From Phylloscopus collybita (Eukaryota; Chordata; Aves; Passeriformes; Phylloscopidae), in assembly GCA_027886175.1 (NCBI GenBank), contig JAJNNQ010000011.1, positions 5,394,001 through 5,458,000 on the forward strand: a stretch of 64,000 bases of DNA, in the 5' to 3' direction. Shown here piece after piece: positions 24,178 through 37,905 of the stretch. Position 1 is the stretch's first letter. Every line of letters begins with the position of its first letter. The position numbers and the translations under genes are program-made. The notes below the pieces were generated by a model. It saw only the letters and a list, made by a program, of their open reading frames with translations, had not been told where the DNA came from and searched no databases.

Positions 24178-25440
24178 TTAGTGGTGGCTTTGTGGGTGTT
24201 GGGTCAAGTGAGAGCTGCGTGAGCAGCTCTTCCCACACTGGGGACACTCGTAGGGCCTCTCCCCGGTGTGGATGTGCTGGTGGCTGACAAGGGTGCAGTT
24301 TTGCTTGAAGCCCATCCCGCAGTGGGAGCAGCGGAAGGGCCTCTCACCCATGTGAATCCGTTGGTGCAGGAAGAGACGGGAGCTGCTCTTAAACTTCTTC
24401 CTGCATTGATCACACTCGTAGGGCCTCTCCCCGGTGTGGGTCCTCTGGTGGACAATCAGGGAGGATCTCTGGATGAAGCCCTTCCCACACTCCCCACACT
24501 CATAGGGCCGTTCCCCTGTGTGGATTCTCTGGTGGCAGATCAGATGGGAGCTCGCCCTGAAGCTCTTCCCACACTCAGGACACTCGTAGGGCCTCTCCCC
24601 GGTGTGGATGCGCCGGTGGTTGATGAGGGTGAAGTTGCGGTTGAAGCCCTTCCCGCAGTCGGGGCAGAGGAAGGGCCTCTCCTCCGTGTGAATCCGCTGA
24701 TGGACGAGGAGATCGGAGCTGCTCTGAAACCTCTTCCTGCACTGGTCACACTCATAGGGCCTCACCCCCGTGTGGACCATCTGGTGGCGGATAAGGTGGG
24801 AGTTGTGGCTGAAGCTCCTCTCACATTCTCCACATTTTTAGGGTCTCTCTCCAGTGTGGATTCTCAAGTGGCGGATCAGGTCAGATCTCCAGCTGAAGCT
24901 CTTCTCACATTTTGAGCACTTGTGGGGCTTCTCCACATTTAGAAGCTGCTCAGACACCCCCAGCTCTGACCTCCGGCCACATCTGCGACTGCGTCTCTGG
25001 CCCAGGGTGGGTCTTCCCTCCTGGGATCCCCGAGATCTGCGTTTGCAGCCCCTCCTTGTGCGGGATCTCCAGGGATTTTCCTCCCCATTGGATTCCTGCA
25101 CCGTGGAGCCGCTCAAAACGGCCTCTTCCACGAGGTTCTGCTGCAGGGATTTGTCCTTCCTGGACTGCGTCCTCAGCGCCGTGTCTGGGGGAAGAAGGAC
25201 AAGGAGAGGATGGGATTTGCCTCTGTGCCAGAGACAAGGGGAAGGAGATCCCTGGCAGGACGGCATTGACAGCGGGGTTGTCCTACAGCTGGGGGCCTGG
25301 GCTGGGCTGGGAGATGGAGCAGGAGAGAGGGGGAAAGGAGCAGCGACTTCCTCCTCACCTGCCTGGGGCTCCAGGGCCATCTCCCTCTTCCTCGCGGCCT
25401 CCTCCTCCTCCATCCGGCCAAGGTTTGGGAATACGAGATC
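24178..25440 (-). pseudogene. ZNF3: 9-finger C2H2 gene with one in-frame nonsense codon (inverted duplicate of ZNF2)
   Basis: Exon 2 is 25359-25440 with ATG at 25413 ([18 protein letters not shown]). Exon 3 is 25184-24178, starting [17 protein letters not shown]. After finger 1 the linker TGERP is followed by TAA (24838-24840) where the others have Tyr. The frame then continues open through eight more fingers to TAA at 24178. The last finger has Cys for the core Phe (GKSCSRSS). Only a one-finger protein would be made from the normal start. This stop differs from the ZNF2 stop, so the two were disabled independently. Gene structure, leader and promoter mirror ZNF2. Confidence 0.75.
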
Positions 25441-26479
25441 CTGGTTTGGGTGGGAAAACAAGGGCTGAGCGCGTTGGGTTTGCTGGTCCCGCTGCCCAAG
25501 CGCAGCTGCAGAAGTCAGCGCCCCTTTCAGCCTCGGAGTCCCGGACCCCGCTCATCTCCAGGCTCTGCCCGCCAGGACCGGGCCATCGCCACCTGGGACC
25601 CCGCAAGATCCCTCCAGGGGCATCTCCGCCTTGGCTTTGGAGTCCTGCAAGAGCCAAACATCCCCTGCCCCGAAAAAAAACCCTCTCAGAGCCCCCCCCC
25701 CCGATGGATTTGGGGCGAGCTCCCTCTCCCCGCTCACCTGCGGGTTCCGGGGTGCGCGATGCTGCCGGAGCCGGGGGAGCTGCGGCCGGAGCGGGCGGGC
25801 GGGAAAACCGCGTGGTGTTGCTGCTCCTCCTCTTCCTCCTCTGTCCCTCCTCTTCCTCCCGCTCCTCCTCCGCTCCCAGCCCGGCCCGGGCGGTGCCGAC
25901 ACCCAAAAGCAGCCGCGCTCTGCCCCGGGGGGGTTCCAAAGCGGCCCCGCCCCGCGCGGCACCGGGAGCGATCCTGGGAGCAGCGGGAAGGAACTGGGAG
26001 CGCTTTCCCTCCCAGAATCGCTCTCACTGGGAGTTCCTGGAGAACTCTGCTGTGGGAGGGAGCCCAGGGTGCAGCAGGGGAACAGCTCCTGTCCCTGAGC
26101 AGCCGGAAAAGCCCCGGGGCACGAACTGACCATGGCCCCATTCCCTGTCTCCCTGCTCTGCCGGGGGAGGAGGTGGAGCTGGAAGGAGGGAGGCGTCAGG
26201 GGACGCTGATTTTAAGGGTCTTCATTTACTTCTCATTTTTGGAGTGCTCTGAAATTTTGGAGTTTTCTGCCAGAAATCTCTCCCGTCTTCCACTCATCGA
26301 CAGGAGATTGGGGCAGTTTTCCCTTTTTCGGGGAAATCAAAGTGACGAACTGATGCTCCTAGGTAGGGGGTAGGAGAAGTGGGGCTCTAGGGCTTCCCGC
26401 GGAGTCGGAGGCACCCAGCAGGCAGGGCTGGGCAAGGCGGTGCGGGAGGTGCGGAGAACTTTGTTTGTGTTTTCAGCTC

Positions 26480-26766
26480 CATCCCGCCTCGGGCCCGGGC
26501 CCGTCCCAGGGCTGTTCCTCATCTGCGGCTTTGCCCTCAGACAGCCCGGGGGCGGGGCCTGAGAGCGCGGGGCGGGGCGGGGCCGTGTGCAGAGCCCGCC
26601 CCTGGATCGCTGCCATTGGCTGATGGTGCCGTCACTCCTGGCTCTCGCTGCACGGTGATTGGGCAGAGCGGGCAGAGCGCGGTCCTGGCTTTTCAGGGGC
26701 GCCATTTTCGGATCCTCGGTGTGGAGGAGGCGACGGCGGCGGAGCTCGGAGGCGGCCCCGGCGCAG
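26480..26766. promoter_or_regulatory. Divergent GC-rich promoter beside ZNF3, with plus-strand exon 1
   Basis: Inverted copy of the 17.4-kb promoter: two ATTGG (CCAAT) boxes near 26616 and 26658, a 'gcgccattttc' YY1-like motif at 26699, and an exon 1 ending CGGCGCAG|GTGGGAG at 26766. Homology stops near 26936. The nearest plus-strand ZNF exon is ZNF4 at 32429, beyond an ERV remnant. Confidence 0.55.
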
Positions 26767-26936
26767 GTGGGAGCCGCGCTGGGTTGTGCCGGGGCTCGGG
26801 GCTGGCTGCGGGCGGAGGGGGCGGCAGGGGGCTCTGGCTGTGGCTGGGTTGTGCCGTGTCCGCGCCGTGTTCCCCGTGCCCTGAGGGCGCTGCGGGAGCG
26901 GCTGCCCGCGGTCTCCTTCCCGCGGGTGCCTGGGCT

Positions 26937-28490
26937 AAGAGATAATCTGATCGCAGCATCGATGGGAAATGTCGCGGTCCTCCTTTGAGTGGATTGAGTG
27001 GTTCTTATTTCAAGGACAGCTTGTAATCTAATGATGCAATTCAAATTACAAATGCCTTCTCTGGCTCCTGATCTGAATTCCTTGGGGTCCCAGGAGCTGC
27101 TCCGTGGTGTTGTAGGATTTGTTCTGGTGGCCGTTTCATCTTTTCCCCATTTCTGAGGCGCTCCCTCCTGCGTGGGCTGCGTCAATTGACCGCTTTTCTC
27201 TGATTAAATGGTAAATTTTGATTTCCAGCTGATTTGGGTGAACTTGCGGTAGCTAAAAACACCCAGAGGTCTGATAGCCCCAGTACAACACAGACAATGC
27301 CAGCACATGTTAGAGTGGGGAGAAGGATGATTCCCCCCCACAAACACTTTTTTACGTGAAGATTTTTTCATAACATTCTCGGTTTGATGTTTTCCTTTGC
27401 AATTGAACCCATTTCTGTTGCAGAGTCAGAGATCCTCACTCCGGGCTCTGCCTTTAGCTGTGCAAATTCTGTCTTTGTGAGCAGGCAGAGCTTGGGCTGA
27501 GGGACAGAGGGAATCAGCCCAATTCCTGCCCCAGGCAAGGAGCCCCTGGTGCATTGTCCACACTTTTCCCCAGCAGTGTGAATTTGCATTTCTAAAGCTC
27601 CTCTCCTGCCTGCCTGGAACTGGAGCTTCTCTTCCTGGGCAGGCACTGAATTACTCACATGTGGCCCGAGGCAATCTGCTGCTTTTTTTTTTTTTTTCCA
27701 TTGTTAACTTTTTATTCGTTTAAGGGTCACCGTTAAAGCTTTTTCTGGTTTTCCAAAATGGAACTTAAAGGTCAGCTTTGAAAAACCCATATACCAAAAT
27801 TTTGTGATCACTGACAGCCACACACAAACACACACAAAAACATTCCAAAGCAATCAAGGTTTTTCTCCTTCTTCTCTTAAGACTACGAATTGATTCTCAC
27901 ACCCCTGGCCCAAACCTAACTGACAATATAAAAGTAGGATATTGCAAAAAAATTATTCTAATGATCATCTTGTCACTGAAATTGCAAGAAAAACCAAAAC
28001 TCTACAAGAATATCTTTAGTGTTAGAGAGTCAAGGCATCACTTGATTCTGGCCAGGATGGGCAACAGAAATCATTTCACCCACACATAGCCCGGTGTGCA
28101 GAGAAAATCATTCCATGACATGTGAGCTTTACTGGGATTTTCCTAAACTTTTTACAGTCTGAACCCATAGAAATCCCTTGGTTTGATGTTCATTGCTTCC
28201 AAGTTGCTGAGGTCTCAGGATTTGATTTCCTGTTGGACCCGGATCCCTTTGCCTCTGATGTTAATCAGGTCTGCACTGCTGGAATTCCTTCTCAGCCTTT
28301 TCCAGCCCAGGTGTCTGCAGCTCTTCCAGGGGCAGTGTCTGGGCTGGGTGTTGGTTGCTGGTTGCTGATGGTCGTTGATGTTTTGTTGATGGTCGTTCTC
28401 TCTGTGGGGATCTTTTGGGCTCTTCCCAGTCTGGTGAGATGTTCAACTCATCTCTGCTGAGTGCTGTAACATCCCTTCAAATAAAACCTT
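26937..28490. other. Intergenic, no gene recognised
   Basis: Unique sequence within the window: AT-rich, a poly(T) run at 27686-27699, and no conserved splice-flanked exon. It begins abruptly where the ZNF promoter homology ends. Confidence 0.45.
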
Positions 28491-28599
28491 GAAAATTCCT
28501 TTCCCCGGGGCAAAGGCCAACCGAGGCTGAGTGGAGAAATGAAATCAAAAACAATTTTAAAGTCTGTCTATTTTCCACCCATCTAAGCCCAGCCAGCCC

Positions 28600-30600
28600 A
28601 GAGTGTGAGTCTGGCTGAGGCCCAGAGTGGAATTCTCCCGGTGTCTCCCCAGCCCCTGTGGCAGTGCAGGCACAGAAAGCCCTGAAGCTGCAGCAGTGGC
28701 AGCAAGGATTGGCCCGCAGTGCCTGGAGATGCCAAGGGAGGGTGCCCAGGCAGAGCATTCCAGCAGAGGATCTGTGGGCAGGCACAGGGGCTTCCCCCGC
28801 TGTGGAGCCCTGGCTGCTGCTCCCTTGCCTTCAGTGCAGGCTCAGCCGTGGGGAATTGCAGGATCAGGACTGCACAGTCAGGAATTGTAAAGCAGGTTTG
28901 TTTTATTCCTGCTGGGACGCCTACGGGATCTTTCCACCACTGATGCCGACCTGGTGGAGACAGGTTCCAGGTTTAAATGCACTCAGATCCCACAAAGCTG
29001 CACCTCCCTGCCCACCCATCCTTTGCCCATTCTCTGCCTTCTTGCCCTTTATATTACAATCGGCCTTTTGTGGTGCCACGCCTTCTGGTGGTCGATGGCA
29101 GGGGTCTCCTGATGAAGTCAGAATTCTTCCTCGGTGTTCACTCTTTGACCTCCCTCTCTGAGCAGGTTCCAGAGAAGGTTTGGGGAATTCCCAGGTCAGT
29201 TTGTCCTGGCTGAAACCAGCAGCCTGGTTCTTGCTGGTTTGTTAATCAACTGGTTCTGCTTTATCGGCTCTTCACAATACCTAAGTCCCGCCTCAGTGAG
29301 TTTTAACAATACATCTTCTCTGTGTGGCCTTTACTTGGCACCCAAATTCCTTTGGATTCTGTTCATGGGTCCAACCTTACAAGTTACACTCCTATGTCTT
29401 CTGGTACAACTTGTTTCTCTTCTTTTACACAATTGCTAAATGAGCTGTATATATTTCTGTTCTCCCCTTCACCTGTTCAAGCACTTTATATGTTTCTAAA
29501 ATTCTGAATTTTCATATCCATATACATTTCCCATATCAGCAGCCTCCCATCCTGCTCCTCCTTCCCACTCCTTGGGCAGGACCCGATGTCCTGGTTGGAT
29601 GTTGTCAGCAGCAAAGTCCCAAGGTGGGTGTGTCCCATGAATATCTCACAGCCCCGGCCCAAATCTCTCTCACTTGGATGCAGCCATGGGTTTCTTCCCA
29701 GCCCCCTGTGCAGGCTGTTCCAGCAGGAGGCTGGGTTAAACCCTTCCCCTCTCCTCAATTCTAAATCCTCCTGTGCCACTGAACAAGTTCCATCCTGTAA
29801 TAACCCAGCACTGCTCACCCCTTTAGAAGCTCTTGTGGTTCCCAAGGCTTTGAGTTGGTGCCAGACTTGAGGAGATTCTCCTGCCATCAGTTGTCAGGCC
29901 TCAGTTCCCCTTCAGGCTGTGGCTGCACAATTCTGCAGACAATGAGGCCACTCTCTGGTCACTGGGTTCAGCATTTTAGCCCAGGAATTCCTTTGGCCTG
30001 GCTCTGTTTAACATCCACATACAATTCAAATTCTTCTTTTCCTTTCTGGGCAGTCCAGCAGAGGAGCCTCAGTTAATCTGCTTTTTAACCCTTAAAAATT
30101 CTTCTTTCCCTCTGGTCTCCGTCCATCCAGTTTCTTGAGAGACCCCTGGCTCCAAAATCCCTGCCTTTCCCATGGGCTCAATACCAGGCTGTGAGCCCTT
30201 CCTTCCCTCCCTGGGAATAGGGGATTGCTTTTAGACCCCACTTGTCCTGGTTGCTTCAGAGGAACTTGGAGAGGCTGGGGATCTGATTTTCCCAATTTCC
30301 CTGGGGCTGCCCACACTTCTGGGTTCACTTCAGCCCAGGCCTTGCCAGACATTTGTCACCAAGGTACAGGAGAACTAGCCTGTGTATCACCTTTGACAAT
30401 ATTAATTTGCATTCCTAATTTAGCCAACAAATCCCTTCCCAGTAAATGACAATCACATTTAGAAGCAATTGTAAATTCCTGCATTTCCATCCCCACATCT
30501 GCTAATAGAGGTTGAATAAAACACAGCTGCTCATCTTTCCCACTTACCCCCTGAATAATCAAAGACATTTTTGGCCTTTTCCCCCCTTAGGTGTGAGATT
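28600..30600 (-). mobile_element. Degenerate ERV pol remnant (protease C-terminus and start of reverse transcriptase)
   Basis: On the minus strand 30356-30568 encodes a retroviral aspartic-protease C-terminal segment with the LLGRDLL motif. The adjoining 30092-30352 resembles the protease-RT junction and the start of RT. Frames change between segments and stops are present. Sequence down to ~28600 has the composition and broken frames expected of more decayed provirus, but I cannot assign domains there. It is an inactive fossil. Confidence 0.5.
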
Positions 30601-30679
30601 GAGAGTGGCTGGAGAGGCCCCTGTGTCTGTGAGGAAAGGCCTCCTGTCGATGCAGAGCCACCCTGAATGTTCTCCAGGG

Positions 30680-31640
30680 CTCCAGTGCGGTGGGTCCCTG
30701 GTGTGATGGGAGCTCTGCCACCCCTCCCAGTCCATGTCCCTGCAGGGGTGGACTTGCTGCTGGTGAGGGTGCTGCTGTCTGTGCTTGCAGTGTCCTTGTG
30801 GCCTGCAGCTGGCAGCCTGATTCCTTGCCAGGGGCTGTTTGGGTGGGCTCTCCCCTGCCCAGGAGGGCAATGCCTCTGCCAGGTCCTTGTGGCCGAGCCG
30901 GTGCCCTGGGTGCTGGGGCCCCCTTGGGCCCTGGGCTTGATCCCTCAGGGGCTGTAGAGACTCTGCCATGGCCTTTGCCTTCCCCTTGGCCTTTTCCTCC
31001 TCCCTTCTTGCCTTCTTCCCCTGCTGTGCCTTTGTGACCAAGTGCTGCAGGGGCTTCTTGTGCCCCTCCTGCAGCCCCCCTGAGTGCCTGTGGGTGCTCA
31101 TCCTCTGACAGCTGCTGAGCCCCTTCACCCTTTCCCTTCCCAGCACACCAACACCATCCATCCCCTGTTGTCCAAATCCCTTCTTGACTTCCCTAATTGC
31201 CCCCCTGGGTGTCCATGTCCTTAATTCCTTCTGGGAAAATGTGCAAACCGCCTCGACATTGTCCAAAGGGACACTTTCTTGGATACAGACACGGAGAGTG
31301 ACATGGGGACACATGGACATGGAGGGGGATGTGGCCATTCATGGGGATACAGGGGGATACAAGTACAGATAGGGATGTGGGGGACAATGACAGGGATGGA
31401 CACATGGTGGGGAGACAGCCATGGCTGAGATATTTTGGGGTCATCCTCCCTTTTACCGGGACCCCTTCCTGGCTTTCCCTTTTCCACCCTGCATGGGTGC
31501 CCTGCCATGTTTCCTCCCTGATGAGATTTTCAGTGCTCTCTCCCTGCTGACTCTTCCCAGCCCCCCCTGATCTGTCACTCGTCTGTCTCCTGGGCACTCT
31601 CGGGTCCCCAATCGATCCCCGGTGCCGCCGCCACCCAAGG
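30680..31640 (-). other. Inverted fragment of the ZNF1/ZNF5 intron block
   Basis: Matches 14340-15400 and 47190-48070 in opposite orientation, including the Lys/Glu-rich open frame (30780-31110, minus). 31730-32360 further matches the intron of ZNF7 and ZNF1. So ZNF4 carries an internally rearranged and shortened version of the block. Confidence 0.6.
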
Positions 31641-32401
31641 GAGCCAATCACCCAAACTGGGTGAGGCACCTTCAGCTCCACTCACTGCCCGCCACCCCGG
31701 GCGGTGGAAGGAGTTCCAGAGGAGCCCCAAGGTTTGTGGAAAAATTTCCATCACCAGAGGTTTGTGTCCACAGAGAAGGCAGAGGAGCCCTGTACAAGTC
31801 ATTTCATTCCTAAAACAAGGGAGAGGCCATGGGACATTTCCCAGTTGTTGGAGGACGCAGCCTCCTTTTCATCCTAATTTCCTTGGCTGCATCTCCGTCT
31901 CCCGTTTTCCATTGGCTGAAGTGTTTGAGAGGTACAGAGTTCCCAATGCACCTCCCACATACCCCCCTTAATATGCCCCCCACTTCTGTCTGGGTAGGGA
32001 TATTCACAGCTCTGTTCAGTCTTTGTTCTTCTCCTCGACGTTCATGAATTGAGCAGGACCTTGGCTGAGCAGCAGTCTGTGTGGTCAGTGAATAACATTT
32101 TCTGGAACTGAGGGCTTCTTCTGTCCCTTCCTTATGTCCAAGTGCCTGGCCCTATCCCCAAGCAGATTCCCAGCATCTGTTCGTCAAGACACTCTCCTCT
32201 TCTTTCTTTCATGTCTCCATTTGTGGGACATCCTGATGATTTAGCAGAAGTTTTGTCTGAGTCTTGATGTTTGGGAAGTTTTTGTTTTGTCTCTTGATGT
32301 TTGGAGGATTTTGGGCTTTTTATCTTGGAGGTTCTCTACAGACACAAGGTGCCCAATGATTTCCTGAGATGAACTTGGACAAGGAGGAACCCCCAGCCTA
32401 A

Positions 32402-33112
<711 letters not shown>

Positions 33113-33589
33113 GGGAAGCCCTGGGAGTGCCCTGAGAGCGGGAAGAGCTTCATGCGCTGCTCCAGCTCCATCCCCCGTGGGAGGATCGGCGTTGGATGAT
33201 CCCCAGTGACCCCTGTTGGGCAGAGCCCTGGTGATCCCTGTTGGGAAGACACCTGGCTGGGGGGCTCCACATCTTCCTGGCTCCCTGTGGGCACCTGGGT
33301 GAACACAGAAGCAGGAACATCCATCGGGACACAGACCGACACTGGGAATTCCTTGGGGAGAGGAGATTTGTGGTTTTAGTTAGTTTTAGCTAGCTGAATT
33401 TATAAAGTTTTTTGGATTTTTTTTTTTTTAGATGGTTTCAATTTGTTCTAGACGGAAAAATTTAGAGGAGTAGTGAGGGCTTGCAATTGCAGCCTTCTGG
33501 GGCCTGGAGTTTTAGAGGGAGTGGGACTGGTGAGAGACTGAGTGAGCTGAGCTGTATTTGCAGCAAAGATATTTTTAGTTTGGTTTTTT

Positions 33590-35700
33590 TTTCAGAGCAG
33601 TGATAAGTTTTATTGGTTTATATTATTCATTCTTTGGGCTTGTGGGCATCTTGTTTGTTAAATAAATTGTTTTGTCTGCTTTTCTCTGAAGAAGTTCTTC
33701 CTTTTTTAAACTTGCTGAGAGAAGGAGCTGTTTAAGTTTGCTTTCCAGAGGAACCCCCTTTGGAGGTTTCCTCCCAAATTTGCCCTAAACCAAGACATAT
33801 ATGTTTTATTGGCGCCCAAGTGGTGCTCAAAAAATATATTAGTGACCATTTAGTTATATTTTATAGAAAAATAAAATAGTCAGTAGCCATGTTGCTCCTT
33901 AAATCCCTAATGTCTCTTAAAATAAAATCCTTTCTGTGTTTCTGTTTCCTAAGCTTTTTTTAAAAATTTTAATACCTTTCTAATCCCTAATTTTTGTTTT
34001 CTTATCCAAAATAGCTCCAACATTGTCCTTAACACATAACTTTTGCACTAAAAATACACAAATTAAAATAGCTGTTCTTCTAAGCTCAGTAATTATAATT
34101 TATAAAAAGCTTCTACCAGTACTGGAGTTTGTGCCAAGGATATTTAGTTTATACCTTCTTCGTCCTACCCTGCATCCTAGTTCCAGTAACATTTTTAAAA
34201 CTTATTAATTATTGCACCTAGTTTGTGAAAAAAAAGTAAAAAATTAAGCTTTCCAGTCTTTTCTTTCCTTCTTCTCTTTTAAATCAGTTACATCACTTTT
34301 AAAAAATGGTCACTATCCCCTAAATATTAAAAGACCCCATTCTCCTAATATCTAATCTAGTAAACTTCCTGAATAAAGTTTACAGCTTGTCTAAAATAAA
34401 GTCTGAGCTTTCCAGAAAGGCTGATAAAACTGCTAAAGTAAAAATAAACCCAAAAATAAACCCCAGTGTAAAAAATCCCGATTAGTGTAAAAAATAAAAA
34501 ATAAACTGAACCTTAAAAGATTTTTCTGATCCCTGAACTTAAATATACTCATGTAAACAAGTTCAAAATCCAAATGAAATAAAAAATATCTAAAAAACTT
34601 CACCATAATAATTCTAAAAAAAAAAATTATAACAATAAATTAAGCCCGTACATATGCTTATCGCGCACTGCTAAATAATAATAAATATAATAATATAAAT
34701 ATAATAAATATAAGTATAAAAATATAAATGCAGTAAATATAAATATAATAAATATAATAATAATATAAAAATAAATATATATGTAAATATATATAAATAT
34801 ATAAATAAATATATATGTATTTTTATATAAATAACAAATATATGAAAAATAAATAATAAATAATGAATAATAAATATATATTAATATATAGAAACAATAA
34901 AAATAATAAATATAATATTTAAAAAAATATTAAAAAATACTGTAATACAGCAAATAAAAACAGGAGGGCAGGGAGATAAATCAGCAACGACCCCAATCAC
35001 TCAAACTACAACCAACACCCCAGCTACTCAAACAGCAGCTAAACCAAACAATAAACCTAAATCAACAACTATACCAAATAAAAAACTTAAATCAGCATTT
35101 AAACCCAATAATAAACCCAAAACAGCAGCTAAACCAGACAGGGAGCCTAAAACACCAACAGTGGCCCCAGCAAAAAAGCGCACACACAAAACTCATCAAC
35201 CAGGAACCAATAATCCAAACAAAACCCCTCAATGCCTCCCAACACCCAATCACAAACCCAACCGAACAACAGCAGATCACAAACCCAACCAACCAGCAAA
35301 AGACCAAAAGCTGCTATTAAATCCTTTTCCCTAAAAAAACCTTCAGAACCGAAAAAAAAATTCCACTCAACAACCTAATCAATCTGTAATTAATTAATTA
35401 ATCCGTCTTTAAAATGCTGCAAACAGAGCTACAACTCTAAACAACACTGAAGCTAAGCATCTAAAATCCCTATCACAAAATCCAGTTATCAAGCAAGAAA
35501 TAATAAAAAAACCCAAACCCTTGCAGTCTCTGGGAACGGGTCCTGGGAAGTGAGGAACAAAAATATCTGTGTACAAACAATCTCTATATACAGGAAATCC
35601 AATAAAAAACCATAAAACAAAAAATACAACACTTAAAAAAATGGCAGTAACAAAAATTGTCTTCTCAAATAACCTGAACACTAAAAACCGAAACTTAATA
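33590..35700 (+). mobile_element. ERVK-like remnant, second copy
   Basis: Collinear with 1-2112: LTR end, primer-binding-site-like sequence (33809-33826), leader, AT tract (34660-34950) and the Lys/Pro-rich frame (34960-35335). 33360-33590 is extra LTR sequence that lies off the window edge for copy 1. Confidence 0.6.
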
Positions 35701-35702
35701 CC

Positions 35703-36290
35703 TGTCTTGGGTTAGGGCACCAAATGCTCTATTTCATATGTTGAAAGCAGCTGGGGAAATGTTTTTCTTTATCTCTTGTAACTCCAGGGGGGAGGGGGGC
35801 TGATGCTTTCTGATAACGGGCCAGCTGTTCAAACCAGGTGGGGCAGTGTTTCTTATCTCTTTCACCACCTGTCCACCCTCCAGGGGATATCTTCTGCTGA
35901 TGGGCCATGCAGGCTCAGCAGTGACAGGACACATTCCATCATCCCATTGGGAGATGCTCCACCCAGTGTGGGAGGAGCCAACCATTCCTACCTGGATAAA
36001 AACTGAGACGTAGGAACACCAGGGATCTGGTTCCACTGGATTCCCGGAGGAAGATCAGACCCTTCTCACCATCACTGGGCCCTTTTCTCTCAGGGTCATC
36101 TCTGCCCCAACAGCACCACATCTGCCACTCCAGGAGGGCTGACTGTGGACTGCTCCCAACAGCCTGACCAACAGGGTGTCAGGTTGTATCTCTGACTCTG
36201 TCAGGGTTTCTGGGATTTTTGTTTGTTTGCTTGGGTTTATTTTGTACTCCTACATTTGTATTGTGAATATTCCTAGTCCAGAGCTGTTTT
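35703..36290 (+). mobile_element. LTR type B, copy 2
   Basis: Almost identical to 2116-2712 in its first 480 bases. Its ~140-bp tail (from 'gaccaacag') is repeated again at 37031-37200. Between the two tails lies a ~720-bp segment missing from the copy at 2.6 kb. Confidence 0.55.
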
Positions 36291-37165
36291 TCCTATTCCC
36301 AAATCTCTGCCTGAAAGCCCTGTAGTGCTGTGTTTGATTTTCTCTGTTAAATCTGCGTTCAGACTGTTCATTTGGTGGGTTCCATGTACCCCCGTTGAAC
36401 CCCCATTGGTTTCACCCCACAGTTGTTTCCCCAGTTCCAGTTTGATGTCAGTCTCCTGCTCCCCACCCCCAAGGACCTGTCCATCTCACCGAGGCCTCTC
36501 CCTGGCTCTAGAAAGTTCCAGGGGAGGCGTGGTGTGGTAGGCCAGGATGCGAGGAGGTCCCTCCTTCCCCCAGGGATTGGCTCCTGGAGGAGTCTCTCAT
36601 CCCCAGGGCCACTCCCTGGCCCTCCCTGGTTGCTCCTTCCCTGATCCTTCCCTGCGCTCCTGCCCCTGTTCAAAGCAGCTGGCCCAGGGCACTCTGTGCT
36701 CTGCTGAGGCAGACTCCCTGGGCTGAGGCTGCTCCCCTGAGCCCTCAAGAACCTTCAGTGGCCACTCCTCAGCAGAGTCCTCCTTGATTCTCCTCAGCTC
36801 CATCCCAGCTGCCAGCCCTGGAGCTGGGCTGTAAGGAACCCCCCGGCTGGGCTCAGTTGCTCAGCCTGCTGAGCTGCACCGCTCGCCTGCAGCCGCTGCC
36901 AGGGCTGCCCGGGGCAGGCGAGGGCAGAGACAGCAAGGCACGGCTCCAGAGCCCTGGGCTGCAAAATTGGAATCGTTTGGAGGGGCTGAGGGGTTCAGCT
37001 CTCACTTACTTTTGGACTGCTTCCAGCACCCTGACCAACAGCCTGTCAGGTTGTAGCTCTGACTGTGTCACGGTTTTCCAGGATTGTTGTTTGTTTATTT
37101 GCTTGGTTGGTTGGTTTTGTTTTCTACTGCATTTGTATTGTGAATATTTCTAGTCCAGAACTGTT
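36291..37165. other. Segment shared only by MHC blocks 2 and 3
   Basis: Recurs inverted at ~62540-63400. It contains GC-rich sequence around 36600-36960 and no convincing exon. Flanking ~140-bp direct repeats explain its loss from block 1. Confidence 0.5.
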
Positions 37166-37905
37166 CTTCCTATTCCCAAATCTTTGCCTGAAAGCCCTGA
37201 ATTGCAAAATGACCATTCAGAGGGGGTGAGGGGTTTGCATTCCCCATTCCAAGGGAAACTGCAGCTTTCCCTGGCAGATCCCTGTCTTTCCAACCCAAGC
37301 CAAGGGGAGGTGGCAGTGGCTGGTTGGGGGTTGTGGGGAAGGGGTGGAAAAGTGGGGGATGAGAGGGGGCTGGGAGCCCCAAATTGCCTTGGGAGGGGTC
37401 CCACTCCTCCTCCTTTCTAATCCCCGGGATGGAGCCGGGGCAGGTCGGGCTGGGGCAGCGCTGGGCTCTGGGCCCGGCCTGGGCACCCCCCATGAGCCCC
37501 CTCCTCAAATTCCCCTGGCAGCTCAGAGGGGTCCTGGTGCCATTTTGGGGTTCCCTGGGGGCCGTGTTGGGGTTCAGGTGCCCCCCAAGGAGTCCCCAGA
37601 GCGGGGTGACACGGGGGGGACACACGGGGGTCCCCATTCCCGATCCATCCCAGGGCCCGTTCTGCCCCCGCCCCCCCAGGCACGGTCACCCCGCAGGGTC
37701 CCCCCAAGTCCCTCCCCAGTGCCCCCCATGAACGGGACTGGGCTGAACTGGGAAGCTTTCCTGGGAACACTGGGAGCAGCCGGGCAGGGCCAGAGTGCCA
37801 GCGGGGCTGGGGGGACACACGACCCCCCCAAAATCAGCGCGGGGACAGAGCGGGGGGTCCCGGCCGGGCCCGAGGCCACGGGGAGGGGCTGCGGCTGCTG
37901 CTGGC

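Noticed and set aside
29486..29887. Retroviral env or integrase domain in the 28.6-30 kb remnant
   Set aside because: Frames are broken and no motif specific to integrase or env could be identified by eye. Only the protease/RT part is claimed.
36368..36803. 126- and 68-codon frames in the 36.3-37.1 kb segment, conserved at 62.9-63.3 kb
   Set aside because: Identical only because of the recent inverted duplication. No splice context, no domain.
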